64,000 nucleotides of DNA from Iris pallida (taxonomy: Eukaryota; Streptophyta; Magnoliopsida; Asparagales; Iridaceae): NCBI GenBank assembly GCA_029216955.1, contig JANAVB010003400.1:15239261-15303260 (forward strand), in the 5' to 3' direction. A program made the position numbers and the translations under genes. The notes below the pieces were generated by a model. The model did no database searches. It saw only the letters and a program-made list of their open reading frames with translations, and was not told the origin of the DNA. Shown in pieces: positions 18,961 through 32,290 of the stretch (positions are counted from its first letter, which is position 1; each line of letters starts with the position of its first letter).

Positions 18961-21420
18961 TACACCAGACCTTCTTCTAGAGATGATGTACCACATCCTA
19001 GGGGTTGTATTCCTTTAGTGCCTGAAGATGTTCATGCTCTACCGGTGGTTGGGTGTAGCAATATTCCTGTCTTTGATGATAGCACATCACAACCTGAGGA
19101 TAGCATACCGCGGGACTTCGAAGACGGTGTTTCTAACACACCAAGAGGCATTGTACCTCTAAGATTGCCAGAAAACAGAATTGACTCCAGTGAAGCCTCC
19201 TAGTGTACATCTACATCTGTTAGCCACACATGGTTTCTGCCTATGCAGCTTGTAATGAAGAAGAATGAAATAGTGAACAACAATAGTTAAATACCCTTGA
19301 GAACGTGATGCAAGGGATAAATACAATGATGAAACAAATGTAACAAGTGATGATGGACATACAAACAACCCTGGTTCCACCTTAATCAGCCCTGCAGCTC
19401 AAACTGCTCAAGATGTAGTTGGATTAGCTTCAAATCCAACTTATTCTCTGATTGTTGAAGGTGTTCATATACCAGTAATGTAGCAGACACAACCAACTGT
19501 CACTCAACCGACTACTTCACAACAAGTATTCGATCATCAGGAAGTTATTCGAGCTTTAAATGCTCGTTTAGATTCCATGAGTCATCAGGGAGCATCCCAA
19601 CCTTATCCTCCAGAGTGGGAAAATGTCGTTTGTCCTTCAAAATACAAGCCACAATCCCTGATCCTTTATGATGGCCTACAGTCGCCCTAGCAGCACTTGA
19701 CATGCTTCTATTCACAGATAGTGCATATTAATTCTAAGGGATGATGCACTTTGGTCTAAGATATTCATTGATACTTTGAAGGGGGTGGCCTTCGACTAGT
19801 TTTACAGTCTGGCCAATGACTTCATCAAAAGCTTCAAGGACTTGAAAAGATTATTCTTAGCCAAGTTTTATGAAGGAGAAGTTAATGTCTCCACGTCGAC
19901 ATTATTCTCAACGAAGCAAAAGGAGAAGGAACCATCAAACGCTTCAAGTAGCTTGCTTTGAAGTTACACTCTGGGACTCCTTAGCCTGTACTTATTGATA
20001 CTTTTCGGCATACTTTCTTGCTTACTGTCAGATTCTATTAAGGATCGGGCAACTATGATGAGTGGCCAACTTTATTGTAATTGTCGATAAAGCAGAGAAG
20101 GCAATGAAGGATCTATATCTAATCGAGCTTAAAACACCCGATGACAAGGGCAAGTATCCCCAAAATAATAATAATTCTGGGTACAATAGTAAAGGAAATG
20201 AGACTGTTAGTATTTCTAAGGTTGCTTCTTAGTCAAAGAAAAAAGGTTCATGCTACTCAAAAGCCTAAGCCTCAATACTCCTTCGGTGAAGAACATATGG
20301 TTGATATCTTCCATATTCTGATAAAGAGCAATAAACTGAAGTTGCTCTCCACGAAGGCCAGATAAGGGGGAAAATATCGATGATCCCAAGTACTGCCTCT
20401 ATCACCGGTATGTGCATCATCCTACTAAGAATTTTTATATATTAAAAAATAGGGAGCAATTGTTTGATTCCATAGCCATCAAACTGCACACAGATTAGAA
20501 GTAGGTTGTTGCAAATCTGGTTTCTCTACAATTTAGGGATTTTCCTTCTCTAGAAGTCTAAGATGGTGTCGTTCTGATACCAAGGTCAACATAAATATTG
20601 TCAATCTTCCACCAGCCCATGGTCAAGCAGCAGGACTAGTTCTGCTCACTACCTAGCATGGTGAGGTCATGTGGGTTCATCTTGACATCCTTCAGGACAT
20701 GAATTACAAAGTTACTACTTCAGCCTCAAAGCTTTAGCAGCAGAAGAAGAAAGGAAGGCCATGCAATATGGTCAGTGAAGCTTTAATTAGAGAAACTAGG
20801 TCGAGGAAAACGTATTTCTGAACCTACGATCAAGAACAAGAAGATACTCCTCCTCCTGCTACTCATGTCTTTCCTATACCTGCTGTTCCAGTAGTATCTA
20901 AAGCATGTCGGACGAAGCCAACAACGTCGTATAAAGCAAAGCAAAAAGAGGTTAGATTTGACATGTCCTTGATGAAGCAAGCATCTCAAGGGCTTGACAA
21001 GCCTTGCAACTTTAATATATTGACATAGCTTGACAATACTCCAGCTCGACTGTCCATCTTTGAGCTTCTTCGTCTCGATAAAGAGATCCAGGATGCTTTG
21101 GGTGAGACATTACAACATGCTGAATCATATCTGTCATATATTGCAGAACCAACTGATGACCTTTCAACTTGCCTCCATTGTTACAATATGACAGATAAGA
21201 TCCATAACATTCATTCTCATAGGAGAATATGTTATTAAAGAATAACCATCATGACCGAGCCCTGTACTATACTGGATATATCGGGGCCATCAAATTAGAT
21301 CGGATGCGTATTGATCATGGTTCCTCTCTTAGTATTATTCTGGAGAGTCTGGGTCAACTTTTGGGGATTCCGAGGATGAATTATTAGACCATGTTATGAT
21401 CCAAATTAATGTTGAGCAGT
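18961..21420 (+). pseudogene. degraded Tat-type gypsy gag and protease, first copy
   Basis: Plus-strand reading in shifting frames gives a gag N-part (LPVVGCSNIPVFDDSTSQ at about 19040-19100), the gag domain (SLILYDGLQ at about 19660, FKDLKRLFLAKFYEGE at about 19835-19880), a Cys/His segment KYCLYHRYVHHPTKNF (about 20390-20440) typical of Athila/Tat gag, and a protease-like YTGYIGAIKLDRMRIDHGSS (about 21260-21325). Many stops and frameshifts are present; no pol follows, as LTR sequence of another element takes over. It is not expressible as one protein. Positions from 19256 onward occur again at 39471. Confidence 0.75.
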
Positions 21421-21454
21421 TATATTTAGTTATATGGTATGTATTTCTGTATCA

Positions 21455-22040
21455 TGTTACGTCCCTCTAAGGACCTGGTGACCTCTTCAGGTATAGACGA
21501 TCAACAGTATCCTGAGGAGTATAGATTTCGGACTAGTCTCTTCCTTTTTTTCTTTACGGACTATATGACTTTCTCCTAGACAGTGATCTTATTTTATTCT
21601 TTATCTCATGTATTCCAATATATTCTTTATACCCGCTTAGTAATGGATTTGTCTCCATCCAACAACTTATCCATTAACAATTGATTTAATGATATATTTA
21701 TTCTTTTATTTTTTTTGGGTGAGATTTAGTGAGCCATGATTATCTTTATATTGCAATTACAGCTTACGTATATTTAGTATACGGCGGGCATATACATTAT
21801 CTAGTCCTATGTATTGGGACTAGGGTGTTACATATTTTTGTGGTGGACCATGTAGGTCAAGAAAATATTATTTCAGTTACGTTACTATACCGAACAAGCC
21901 TGCATATATGATTAGAGTCTAGGATCTCATGTACATGCTTGATCTTCTACCCTGATTCCAAATTCGAACTCCCGTTTGGCTGCCTTGATTTGCATCTTGT
22001 TTGATTTCTTTCTACCGAAAATCTTATTTCTCATGCTTAA
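21455..22040 (+). mobile_element. truncated 5' LTR with leader, plus orientation
   Basis: The LTR end is ...gggactagggtgttaca at 21832, followed eight bases later by the primer site and a leader resembling the reverse of 14130-14320 (ggatctcatgtacatgc, tttgcatcttg). The LTR's left part and everything after the leader are lost. Confidence 0.6.
21841..21858 (+). other. primer-binding site matching tRNA-Ile 3' end
   Basis: tggtggaccatgtaggtc, the plus-strand form of the site seen on the minus strand elsewhere; two differences from the 26481 copy. Confidence 0.7.
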
Positions 22041-22421
22041 TTGATGTTAGGAAGATGACAACACTAGTATATGCCCTATAGGTCAATTATATGGCTCGAT
22101 GGATTACCTTGACAATTAAAGATGCACTAGAGGTTATATTTAAGATAGGAAGGCATTAAATTAATATTTGGAGATCGATGATCCCTATTTTCCTTAAAGG
22201 TACGATCATGTACAAAGGATTAGTAAATTCTAAGTTGGGTAATAGTGATGTTATCAATGATAGTTTGAAATTTTATTTATTTAAGGAGACTGCTAGATGT
22301 TGTTTATAAGATAACCGAGATAATTTATTTGAGAAAACAAGGTGGTTTTGATTTGTAAGATTTTTAGAAATATTTATAACTTATTGGGCTTAATGGATAT
22401 TTATAACTTATTGGGCTTAAT

Positions 22422-22513
<92 letters not shown>

Positions 22514-23471
22514 TTATTTAATATATATGTATACATATATATGTGTGTAAATTTTGGAGGCTACGAAATTGACTTGAAGATAAGGATATATTAAAGAAGG
22601 AATTTAAATTTCAAGTGTTGTCATGTGGGATTAAAATTACTAAAGTCGAAGAATTTTGATTTACAATTTAAATTTTGAAGATAGTAATGTGATAAGGATT
22701 ATCTCAAGATTTGATTAGAAATTTTTTGCAAGTTTTTATCCTTGACGGTCTATAATGGTTAAGGAAAAATGGTGCATTATTTTGATAATTAAATTATGCA
22801 TATTGAGAAACTTTTGAGAAAACTCGAATTTAAGGATTTGGACTTTATCTTGATAGGAAACTAAGATGGACATGGTGCCATCATAATGTGATTAGGAGTG
22901 TCTCACCTTAGTTGCCATATCACCTATGACCATGATAGTTGTGTATACACAAGTGTAGTTAGTCATCGGCCAAGCCATGTAACTACATCATCGTCTCGAT
23001 TTACTCATCCTTTTCTTCAATCCTAGATCCATTATCATCACCTTCTAATAATTTGAAACTTATGAATGATTAGAATCTTTTTCTTGATCGCATCCCAATC
23101 TAAGAGACTATCTTCTCTCAAGGAACCATGTCTCACAAGCCTATAATTATTTCATCTCGAATTCTTAACCCTTAATATTCTTTATTTCGTGCGATTAAGT
23201 AGCAACCCTCATTCATTACCCAAACATTACCATGATCTTTGAACCCAACCATATGGGCTTCTTTTCCCTCTTAATTGATTGCTTCCATCATGAAGGACTA
23301 TCATTAAACTTCTTCATGACTCATGCAACCTTGTCCTTAACATATTTTCCTTGTGCGAAGTTGAGAAACAGATCATGATACCCTTTGGTTAGAAAGGGCT
23401 GGATTAGAAAACCCTATATAGGAAATTGGTACGAATAAGATGGTTGAGTGATTATAGGCATAAGTGGAACT
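22041..23471. other. non-coding, AT-rich; contains a (TA)n tract
   Basis: No gene. The phrase atttataacttattgggctt is duplicated just before a TA run of about 45 units (22424-22512). The right half, up to the LTR at 23472, has no recognised content. Confidence 0.5.
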
Positions 23472-26002
23472 TGTCACGACCTGCTTCCACTTTTGGGATA
23501 CGAGTTCGTAGCCAAGTCTAGCCTACGTCGCAGCATCGACGGTTGTATGTTGTCCATAATAACATGGTCCACAACAAGAATAATATGAACATAACACCCA
23601 CATCTAAACCATCAAAGATAATATCCAATAGTCTCAACAATAAACTAAAGAAAACTGTCAAAATAATTTACTACAACTCAGTAGTCTTGGGAACAACCCC
23701 GGTAGCAGATAAGTAAACTAGAATTCAAAACTATGACCATTAACTAATGGGAAAGCATAATAAAGGAAATATGATAATTAACATCAGTACCAGAATCTGG
23801 TACGTCAGTAATGCCAGTATCGCCAACATATGCACCGTAGACCTCAAGACAGGTGACGTCGTCTAAAGCTGAAGAATAGTTATCCAGTCAAGATTGCAGC
23901 AAGATCACCATAACACTACACTACATAATATGTCATACAAGCATGAAGAAATAATGACAAGGAAGATAAACTATAGGCATGACATGATATGATAAGAAGA
24001 GTACAGTTATAACATGAGAACAATATGAAAGTAGACTCGATGGAAGAAAATAAATGGACAATATAGCAATAAGAGATCACGTGTATTGTTTGTTTTAGAA
24101 TAACAATGTTCAACATGTTTTTGGATTAGGAATCGGATAGTCAACACGTGAGGTGTATTGACTGAACAATTAAATATTGTAAGACGATCCCCTGACCGAA
24201 TAAACTTTAGGCCACACTGGGGTACCACATTTCTACTAGTCGTATTCTCCCACCCGGCTAACTCACAAGTACATGTCCAACACGATAAACATTAACAATA
24301 CGATAAACAGTAAACTTCATACAGAAAAAGTAAGAGATGAACATGTACATGTACTCTAATGATTCTAACTCTCGTGTACAAGCGGTAATCATGATGAATC
24401 TAGAACGACGACAACAAGAAGTAATAGTGAAAAGATGATAGAAAGATATAGCAGTACAAAATAAAGATAATATGATATCATAGTGAAACTTGCCTGATTT
24501 CCTAGAAAAACTATTTTCACGAGTCGAGGATGAAAGGAACTCTTGCCTATAAGCTACCAACCTATATCATATCATCGCACCACGAACCGTGAACGAAAAC
24601 CACAAATCAGTTCTAAGATTCCTAATCTAAAAATCATGAGAAAATGGCTAATGGGTTAACCTATCTAATATTATTTAATTCTGAAATAAATTACTCAAAA
24701 ATATAATCTAACCTAATAATAATCTAAAATATAATATAAACAAGGAATTTGGCTGTAGAAAGTTATTGTTCCAAATTTTGAATCTATGACACACAAATCA
24801 AGGCATACCGTTGACTAACTAGTCAAATATTATGAACTCGATGATTGGAGGGTGCATCTTTGTGGATTTCAGCACCACAAGTGCATCGGAATTGACCTTG
24901 CCGCAAAATCACGATTTGGTCAAAAGTGACCGTCGTTATGGCTAGCCGTGACCAAATCGATGAATTATCGGTCAAATCTGAGTTCAACGAATTAAATAAA
25001 ATACTAAATGAATTTTTTGAACTTCTAGGAAAATTATATTTTGTAGATCTTCGTGTCAGCATTCCAAAACTTCAAACGGATCATAAAACAGAGTTCGGAA
25101 TCTCCCAAAATTTCGAAAACAATATGACGCGTCAATTTTTGGACAATCGACACTCAAATAAATCTCCAAAAATTCATGTAAATAATTACAGAAAATAAAA
25201 AATATTTTTTGGAAAACTAACATCGATACAGTTTTAACAAAAAAAGGGTAATACAAATGGACGTCGGGGTTGATCGCAATCGCCTCGCAAAGTTGAAGGT
25301 CCTCCAAGATCAAACCACAAAAGGAGGTTGGAATAAAAATAGGGTTTCTGAATATGCATGTATATATAGGAGAGAGAGAGAGAGGAGGTTACGTTGGGCG
25401 CCGAAAGATGTTCTCGCCCGGATGGATGACTGGATAAATACTTATTTTAATTACAGAAATTTATTAAAAATTTACTTTAACTCCAAATAAATCCCAAAAA
25501 ATTCAGAAAAAATCTAAGAAAATTCTAGAAAATATTTCTAAGTGTCTAGACCTAAATAAAAGGTTTTGTCTCAAAATATTATCATGTGACCCAACAGTAA
25601 ATCCCAAAAGTCTATGAAAAATAAATTCTTTGGATTTTAATTATCTAAAAATCTCCTCCAGAAAAATTCAAAAAAATTCTAAAATATTCTAAAAAATATT
25701 TTTAGTCATCCAGTGCCCAAATAAAAAAATTGGTCTCAAAATAATCCTGAATGACTTTACAGTAAATCCTAAAAGTCCTTAAAAATAATAAACCCTTAAA
25801 ATATTAAGTACCTAAAAAATCTAAAAATTCTCAAAAAATATATAAATGATAGATAATATATTTAGGATTACCTGGAGCCCATAGTTACCCTAACTGATCC
25901 TATAGTAGCATACTGCACCTATAGACTTTGGTACGACCTCCTTGTGATTCAAAAGCAAATCCTAAATAAAATTTAAAAAAAATTTAGAAAGCAGGTGCTA
26001 CA
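23472..26002 (-). mobile_element. 3' LTR, about 2.5 kb, minus orientation, first copy
   Basis: Left end tgtcacgacc, right end ggtgctaca, so on the minus strand it starts TG and ends CA. Directly right of it the plus strand reads tactatcccccct, that is, a purine tract AGGGGGGATAGTA on the minus strand, which marks the 3' LTR. A TATA motif on the minus strand near 25360-25368 (tatatatac, with a GA microsatellite beside it) fits an LTR promoter. There are no ORFs of note. Confidence 0.75.
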
Positions 26003-26498
26003 TACTATCCCCCCTAAAATATTTTTGTCTTCAAAATCAAACATAGCATAATATATAAATATATAACCTTTATAGCCATTCTAAAAAATAATTCCTAGAC
26101 TAGATCATGGAGAGATAAAAATCCAAGGATAACTAAATCAAGCATACTATCAAGTAACTAGGCATGCACCCTATTTAATAACTATAACTAATGAGGGCTT
26201 TAAGGAAACCTAATTAGTTTACCTATACCTGCATAAAAAAGTCATTAGACGATGGAAGGATTCAAGAACGATGCAAGTTAAGGGATAGATTGAAGTCAAA
26301 AATGGAGATCAATAATGTATCAAAGCATGTGGTGGAGATCCTTAAGTCTAATCCTATATGTGGATGATATGAACCTCTCATAGTATTATTATAATATCTA
26401 ATTTTAACACTATTCGCATGCCCGTAATAGTACGACTAACTTAAGTACTACAACGAGTTTCGCAATCTTTAACAAAATTGGACCTGCATGGGCCACCA
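26003..26498 (-). mobile_element. drastically shortened internal region (PPT to PBS, 0.5 kb)
   Basis: On the minus strand the order is primer-binding site (26481-26498), leader similar to 14130-14320, then the purine tract at 26003-26017 and the 3' LTR. Only about 480 bases separate the two, so no gag or pol is present. The 5' LTR expected right of 26500 is missing; unrelated gypsy sequence begins there. Confidence 0.6.
26481..26498 (-). other. primer-binding site matching tRNA-Ile 3' end
   Basis: gacctgcatgggccacca on the plus strand; this copy matches the recalled tRNA-Ile(AAU) 3' sequence exactly. Confidence 0.72.
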
Positions 26499-26499
26499 T

Positions 26500-26813
26500 A
26501 GAACTATGTGGTAAACTCTGTTTACTACAATTAAGATTGAGAAAGTTATTGCCTATTTATGAGGTTGCACGTTTATAGGATTAATGTTAGGGTTGATCGA
26601 GCTTAGACAATACATGTAATCATCTTCTAGACTATATCCATTGACTTTATTTTTCTATTATCTAAATTGCCTATTTTCGTTGAATGACATTTTTTTTCTT
26701 CACCCAATAATTTGATCGTATTTCCTTATTGAGAAACTCTTGTATCTTCTCAAGCCTACCTACTCTAGTTATTTCTTATTTTCGGGGACAAAATTCTTGT
26801 AAGTTTGGTAGGA
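26500..26813 (+). pseudogene. 3' tail of a chromovirus-type pol region
   Basis: Ends in ttttcggggacaaaattctt and a weak purine tract (gtttggtagga) directly before the LTR at 26814. That phrase is the usual sequence between the pol stop and the 3' LTR in Del/Tekay-like chromoviruses. No reading frame remains. Confidence 0.55.
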
Positions 26814-29775
26814 TGTAAACCCCCTAAAATTTTACTATATATTTTATTTTTATTTTTATATTGATATTTATAGTCAAGAACGAATACGTATATATGAAGA
26901 TATTAATTTTTATATACAAAAGTTTATTATAATTTTTTAATGAAAATAGAAAATAAATATTTTTATTTCAAAAAATATATAAGTTGAATATTTTGTATAA
27001 AAAATGTCCCGTCAAATTTTAGTCAAACTTTATTTTTATTATTATAAAAGGCTATTTTATTTGTTATACAAGCGGAGGTAATAATTAAGAAAATAATATA
27101 TTTTTTTGATAAAATATTATGTATTATTTTGCATGAGAGGTACATGAAAATAGATTCATGTATATTTGTAAAAAAATTGATTTTAAATATCCTTTGGACT
27201 TATTTTAAATTTATAAAAAGGTGTTTTAAACTTACTTTAGTATTTAAATAATTGTGGTGAATTTAAATTGGGTTTAGATTGTACTAAATTAGTTTTAAAT
27301 TGATGTAAATTGTAGGTGAGATTTATCTAATGGGATTTAAGGCGGTCCTAACCCTTATCTAATAAGGATTCCTCCACCCTATTTATAGGGAAGCTTTTCC
27401 ATTATTTTCTTCACAATAACCATCCACAATTGTGCCCGTGTACCGTGTCGGTGTCCACCATCCTCCGTGTTAGCCTGTGTTGGCCTCGGGTCTGACCCCG
27501 GATGTCTTTCCAATATTTTGATTACTATATTTATATGTAACAATTATCGTGTCCGACACACTCGGTCACTTCCACAAAATTCTCCGTCCGTGTCATGCAG
27601 GACACACCCGACGCAAATCTCTAAAAACCAAACCCTAGCCCTAGCCCTATCCCTAGTAGTAGCTATTGTCAACCCGTCGCCTGGCCGCCACCTGTTCCGC
27701 AGCTGACACCAACACCACCTCCACTGTTGCTCGTGTCCAGCCGACCCACTGCCCGTGGCTTCCTAAACTACCACCGCCGGTGGCACCACCACCGGTGGCA
27801 CCACCACCATCCCATGGCCACCCTCACCATACTCGACCACCACCATCACCCTATGTTCCATCCGCAGATCACCCACCAGCCACCTGCGCCCGGCCGAAAC
27901 CTTAACCCCAAACCATCAAAACTACCACTAACCTCCGACCGATGAACAGAGCTGACCGATCACCCCCAAGCTATCCGACGCCAGATCCGACGTTGACAGA
28001 CCGTTCACTGCCCCTGGCAGCGAGCGCTTCCCGAAGCCGCCCTACTGTGCTGCCTCCAGCCTCGGACGCCATCACCCGAGCACTGCTCTGCCAGTTCGAG
28101 TGCCGCTGTGTCGAGACCGTGGCGTCGCGAGGTGCCGAGCCTCCCTTGTGAGAACCCTCTCTGCCGACTCTGTCGACTCTGCCTGCACTGCCGAGCACCC
28201 ATCACAGTGGAGACCCCGCTGTGTCCTGATCTCGCGACCGCCCAGCCGTGCCTTGAACCCGCAACCACCCTCTTCTCCGACCATTCTAGTGCCGCAATGC
28301 TGCACTCCGGAGAAGTCGCCACCACAGCTCCCTCCGGTGTCCGCTGCGACCACGGTGAGCTGTCGTGCCCTCCGGTGAGCCTTCTTCCTCTCCCTCTTTG
28401 CTTCTCTCTCTCCCCTTCGACTCTCTCAATCTCTCTCCTGCTCTCCCTCTCTAATCGGTTCTTCACTCTCTCTCAATTTTTTTTCCTCTCATATAACCTC
28501 TCTCTTCCTCTGTCATGGAGAAGAAGCTCCATTAATACCCCTCTCATCTCTCCCAAACACTCTCTCTTGAGTTAATACTTTTGTTCACTTTTACCTAGGA
28601 GTTTTTATTAAGGCTTTAACATAAAAAATTTAAATCTTAACTTTGTATTTGTCTAATGTTAAATTTTTTGCAATAATTATATCATGTGATAGCTTCTTGA
28701 TAAGCCTGGATAGTGAGTATTATTTTGATACTCTACAGAAATCATAAGAAATTAAGGTTTAGAATTAGAAACAATTGTGAGTAGAATCTCTTGATCAAAA
28801 CCAATTAGATTTAGTGGTGTATTAACCAACTTGTACCCATCATTATCATTACAGGAGATCTTCCAGCTCTTTTTACCTACTCGTACTTCCTGGAGCAAGG
28901 CAAGTACATTCTATGGTTTTGATCAGTGCATTTCTTGTTCTTTATTGCTGACACACTGCGACACGTTCATGATCTTACCTGTCTTGTTCTTTCATGTTCT
29001 TACTTGAATCTTGGGGTGGGGAAATACTCTAGATATGTGACCAAACCCGGATACTTATTCATGATCTTTAGCTTAGGCCTCGCACAGTGCACGCGGGTCC
29101 TAAGCCGTACCTTATATGATCTTTCAGGATCTTTTCATGCTCTTTCATGGTCTTACCCAAGCCGGTCACATATCATAGAAGTATTTCAAACATATAACAC
29201 ACATGTTCAGGATCTTGTTCTTACATTAGTTTCCTATGATCCTGATCTTGATATATGCTATAATCATGATCTTTCCTGTATCTTTATAGCAGTAGTTCAT
29301 GTTCTTCATGTTCTTTACATATCATGTTCTTCTTGTTCTTCAGCATTTACTTTCCATATCATGATGTTATTGTTCATTACCTAGAACTGTACTTTGCTCC
29401 GCTCCTGACTGGATATGTTATGATAGGTGAGATGGAGGCTTTGTGTGACACATACTATGGACAGGATACTGCCTTCCCTGTTGAGCCAGCTGGAGCTGCT
29501 TCTGACCTAGAGGCTGCAGAAGCCTAGTGCTTCATTAGTACTTTCCATTTACTTTCCATGTATTGAGACTAGCAGACTTTTATAGTTGAATTGTAATAAA
29601 TTCAGATATTGTATCTCTTTTCTGGTTGGGACACATTATATAGATGCTGTGATTCTATACTTTCATGTTTATCTGGTTAGTTTCCCTAGATTGGTACAGC
29701 TTACTTCATTGTGTCTAACAATGAAGGCTGGGCGTGTCCGACTCGTGTCCGATTATTCGGGAGCGGGTCGTGACA
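26814..29775 (+). mobile_element. chromovirus-type LTR (Del/Tekay-like), 2.96 kb, first copy
   Basis: Starts tgtaaaccccctaaaat after a purine tract and ends gagcgggtcgtgaca, both usual for this lineage. An AT-rich U3 leads to a TATA-like cctatttatagg (about 27378-27389), after which the sequence becomes GC-rich (27420-28380), then CT-rich, as in the R-U5 part of such LTRs. Open frames on both strands between 27.7 and 28.6 kb are composition effects and have no domain signals. Since pol tail precedes it, this is the 3' LTR; the rest of the element is absent. Confidence 0.75.
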
Positions 29776-29780
29776 TGTTT

Positions 29781-30221
29781 TTAGTGGTGAACATAGGAGG
29801 GGAGGGAGAGGAAAATTTGAGAGGAAGGAAAATTGAGGGAGAGGAAAATTAACTTTACCTCTTCTTGTTTGGATGAACAAAAAGTAGGGGAAGGAAAAGT
29901 TTAAAAACAATTTTTTATTTGTTTATGGATATAGGTATAATTACTATTTCCTCCTTGGTATTCTCAAATGATGATTTAATATTAACTTTTTGAGGGGTAG
30001 TGGGGTAAATTCACTCAAATTCCTCTCATCTCTCTCCATTTTCCTCCCACATTTGGGAGAAAATTTTTTTGGTGGGACCCACCTACTTTTTTCTCTCAAA
30101 TTTTCCTCCCCCATGTTCTCTCCCCTTTTCCAAACACCATCATTTAAAATTTTTCTCTCACTTTCCCCTCAACTTTTTCCTTCCTCCCATTTTCCACCCT
30201 TCCCAAACAGTACCTAAAGGA
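29781..30221. mobile_element. possible MITE with purine/pyrimidine-rich inverted ends
   Basis: Left end ttttagtggtgaacatagga with a run of gggagagg; right end cccttcccaaacagtaccta. The purine-rich left third is roughly complementary to the pyrimidine-rich right third. Non-coding. The target-site duplication is not clear. Confidence 0.45.
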
Positions 30222-30382
30222 GGGTAGATATTGTTTGTTTTTATTATTATTTTATTTATAATATCAGTATGTATATCTACTAGTATATAGTATAATACCA
30301 ACATTTCATTATTATTTATTATTATTATCATGATTATTATTTTTATTTCTTCTATTGATAAATTCTATGTGTATATGCTATA
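30222..30382. other. AT-rich ATT-repeat stretch
   Basis: Imperfect ttattattatt runs; nothing codes. Confidence 0.5.
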
Positions 30383-31140
30383 AATGGTATCAAAGTATTT
30401 ACTGTATTATTTTTATTATTATTTGTAGTAATATTATTCTTAATTGGCGTTACACTTGTGTCCCTTAAAAGCTAGACCAGAATCTTTGTCCGACAACATC
30501 AATTCATATGCTTGTTGGTCGAATTGCACAACCAACATGTTCTCAACTTAACCAAGCTTTGTGACATCGGATTATGCCACCACTTCCTCATTGGTGAGGA
30601 AAGTTGTCCCCAACAGAGTCGTCATTTTTGTTTTAACACAAAAAGCCCGAAGGGCAGAAACTTTGTATTACTAGTAAAAAAAAGAGAGGGTACAATAGAA
30701 ATCCTAAATAGAAAATTTCGAGTACAATAGATCTAGGGATTAGGGCGATGGAAGTTAAGTCTACTTCAACGTCTTTACTCTGTTGAATGTGAAGGTTGAT
30801 GAAGCTTGTTTATTGGTGAATTCCTGACAGGAAAGTGGGCGCTATCACTGAAAGCTCTCTCTGGGAAGTCACAGCTTACTTAACGTCAGTTGTGCATGTA
30901 GCCTCTCTTTGTATGGGCGTCTATATCCAAAAATAATGTCCTTTATTTATAGCTTTTCATCACTGGAACAACTATATACGCATAGACATAAAATATACTA
31001 TTTCTTGCCTCAGAATTGCATGAAGACGGGAAGGCGCATAGGCACCTGAAGTTAGTGGAGAGTGAATGTGCATAAGGAACACGTATTACTTGCCATGTAG
31101 CTTGAGACATGATGTACGAAACACTAACATGTCAGCACAC
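30383..31140 (-). repeat. first of two tandem 0.76-kb repeats (LTR-like)
   Basis: Matches 31154-31927 from aatggtatcaaagtattt to catgtcagcacac, with many small differences. On the minus strand the unit starts TGTGCTGACATG and contains a CTATAAATA box, so it looks like an LTR read leftwards. Confidence 0.7.
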
Positions 31141-31153
31141 AATATATGTTACT

Positions 31154-31927
31154 AATGGTATCAAAGTATTTACTTTATCATTTTTATTATTATTTGTAGT
31201 AATATAATTCTTAATTGGTGTTACACTTGTGTCCCTTAAAAGCCGGAGCAGAATCATTGTCTGATAGCATCTCTTCATATGCTCGTTGGTCGAATTACAC
31301 AACCAACATGTTCTCAACTGAACCAAGCTTTGTGACATCGCATTACGCCACCACTTCCTCATTGGTGAGAAAAGTTGTCCCCAACAGAATCATCATTTTT
31401 GTTTTAACACAAAAAGCCCGAAGTACTGGAACTTTTGTATTATTAGTAAAAAAAAGAGGGTACAATACAATAGAAATCCTAAACAGAATTTTGAGTACAA
31501 TAGATCTAGGGTTTGGGGCGATGGAAGTTAAGTCTACTTCAACTTCTTTACTCCGTTAATGATCCGATGTGAAGGTTGATGAATCTTATTTATTGGTGAA
31601 TTCCTTACAGGAAAGGGGGCTCTATCATGAAAGCTCTCTCTGGGAAGTCACAGCTTACTTCGCGTCAGTTGTGCATATAGCCTCTCTTTGTTTGGGCATC
31701 TGTGTCTCTTGCAAGTAAAATAATGTCCTTTATTTATAGCTTTTTATTACTGGAACAACTATGTATACATAGACAGAAAATATACTATTTTCTGCCACAG
31801 AAGCACATGAAGACGGGAAGGCACATAGGCACCTGAAGTTAGTGGAGAGTGAACGTGCACGAGAATCACGTATTACTCGCCACGTGGCTTGAGACATGAT
31901 GTACGAAACACTGCCATGTCAGCACAC
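31154..31927 (-). repeat. second tandem 0.77-kb repeat, probable 3' LTR of the Tat element
   Basis: Right edge ...catgtcagcaca; next to it the minus strand reads GAAGAGATCG, a short purine-rich stretch. It lies downstream (minus sense) of the integrase remnant, where a 3' LTR is expected. A 13-base spacer separates it from the first repeat. Confidence 0.6.
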
Positions 31928-32290
31928 GATCTCTTCATTGGGAGTAGCTGTGCGTCTAACTGCATTAGACGCAAAGCATCTCCTGTTGCATACTACAAAA
32001 TAATTTCTTAGGACTGCTCCTATACAGCTGAAAGGTGAAATGATGATGATGATGATGCAACCACTAACGTCTTCTTCGGAGTTTCAACACTGTAACTGCC
32101 TGAAGTTCATCACTTCATCCAAGAAGAAGACAAAAATCACACGGCTATTGATCATGCATCAATTGAACCATGTGTCTTTCTGTCATTAACTATGCGTTTT
32201 TCTGATCTTTTTTTTGGCTATGCATCTTTTTTCTTAGTATCTCCAAAAAAACTCATAAAACTCCAAGGATTGATCTGCTTAGGACTTAAG
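31928..32290. other. between LTR and integrase remnant
   Basis: Holds a short GAT run (about 32041-32058) and no supported coding sequence; presumably the decayed pol C-terminus and 3' untranslated part. Confidence 0.4.

Noticed and set aside
27636..27662. Telomere-like ccctagccctag repeats
   Set aside because: Only about four imperfect units inside an LTR; no extended (TTTAGGG)n.
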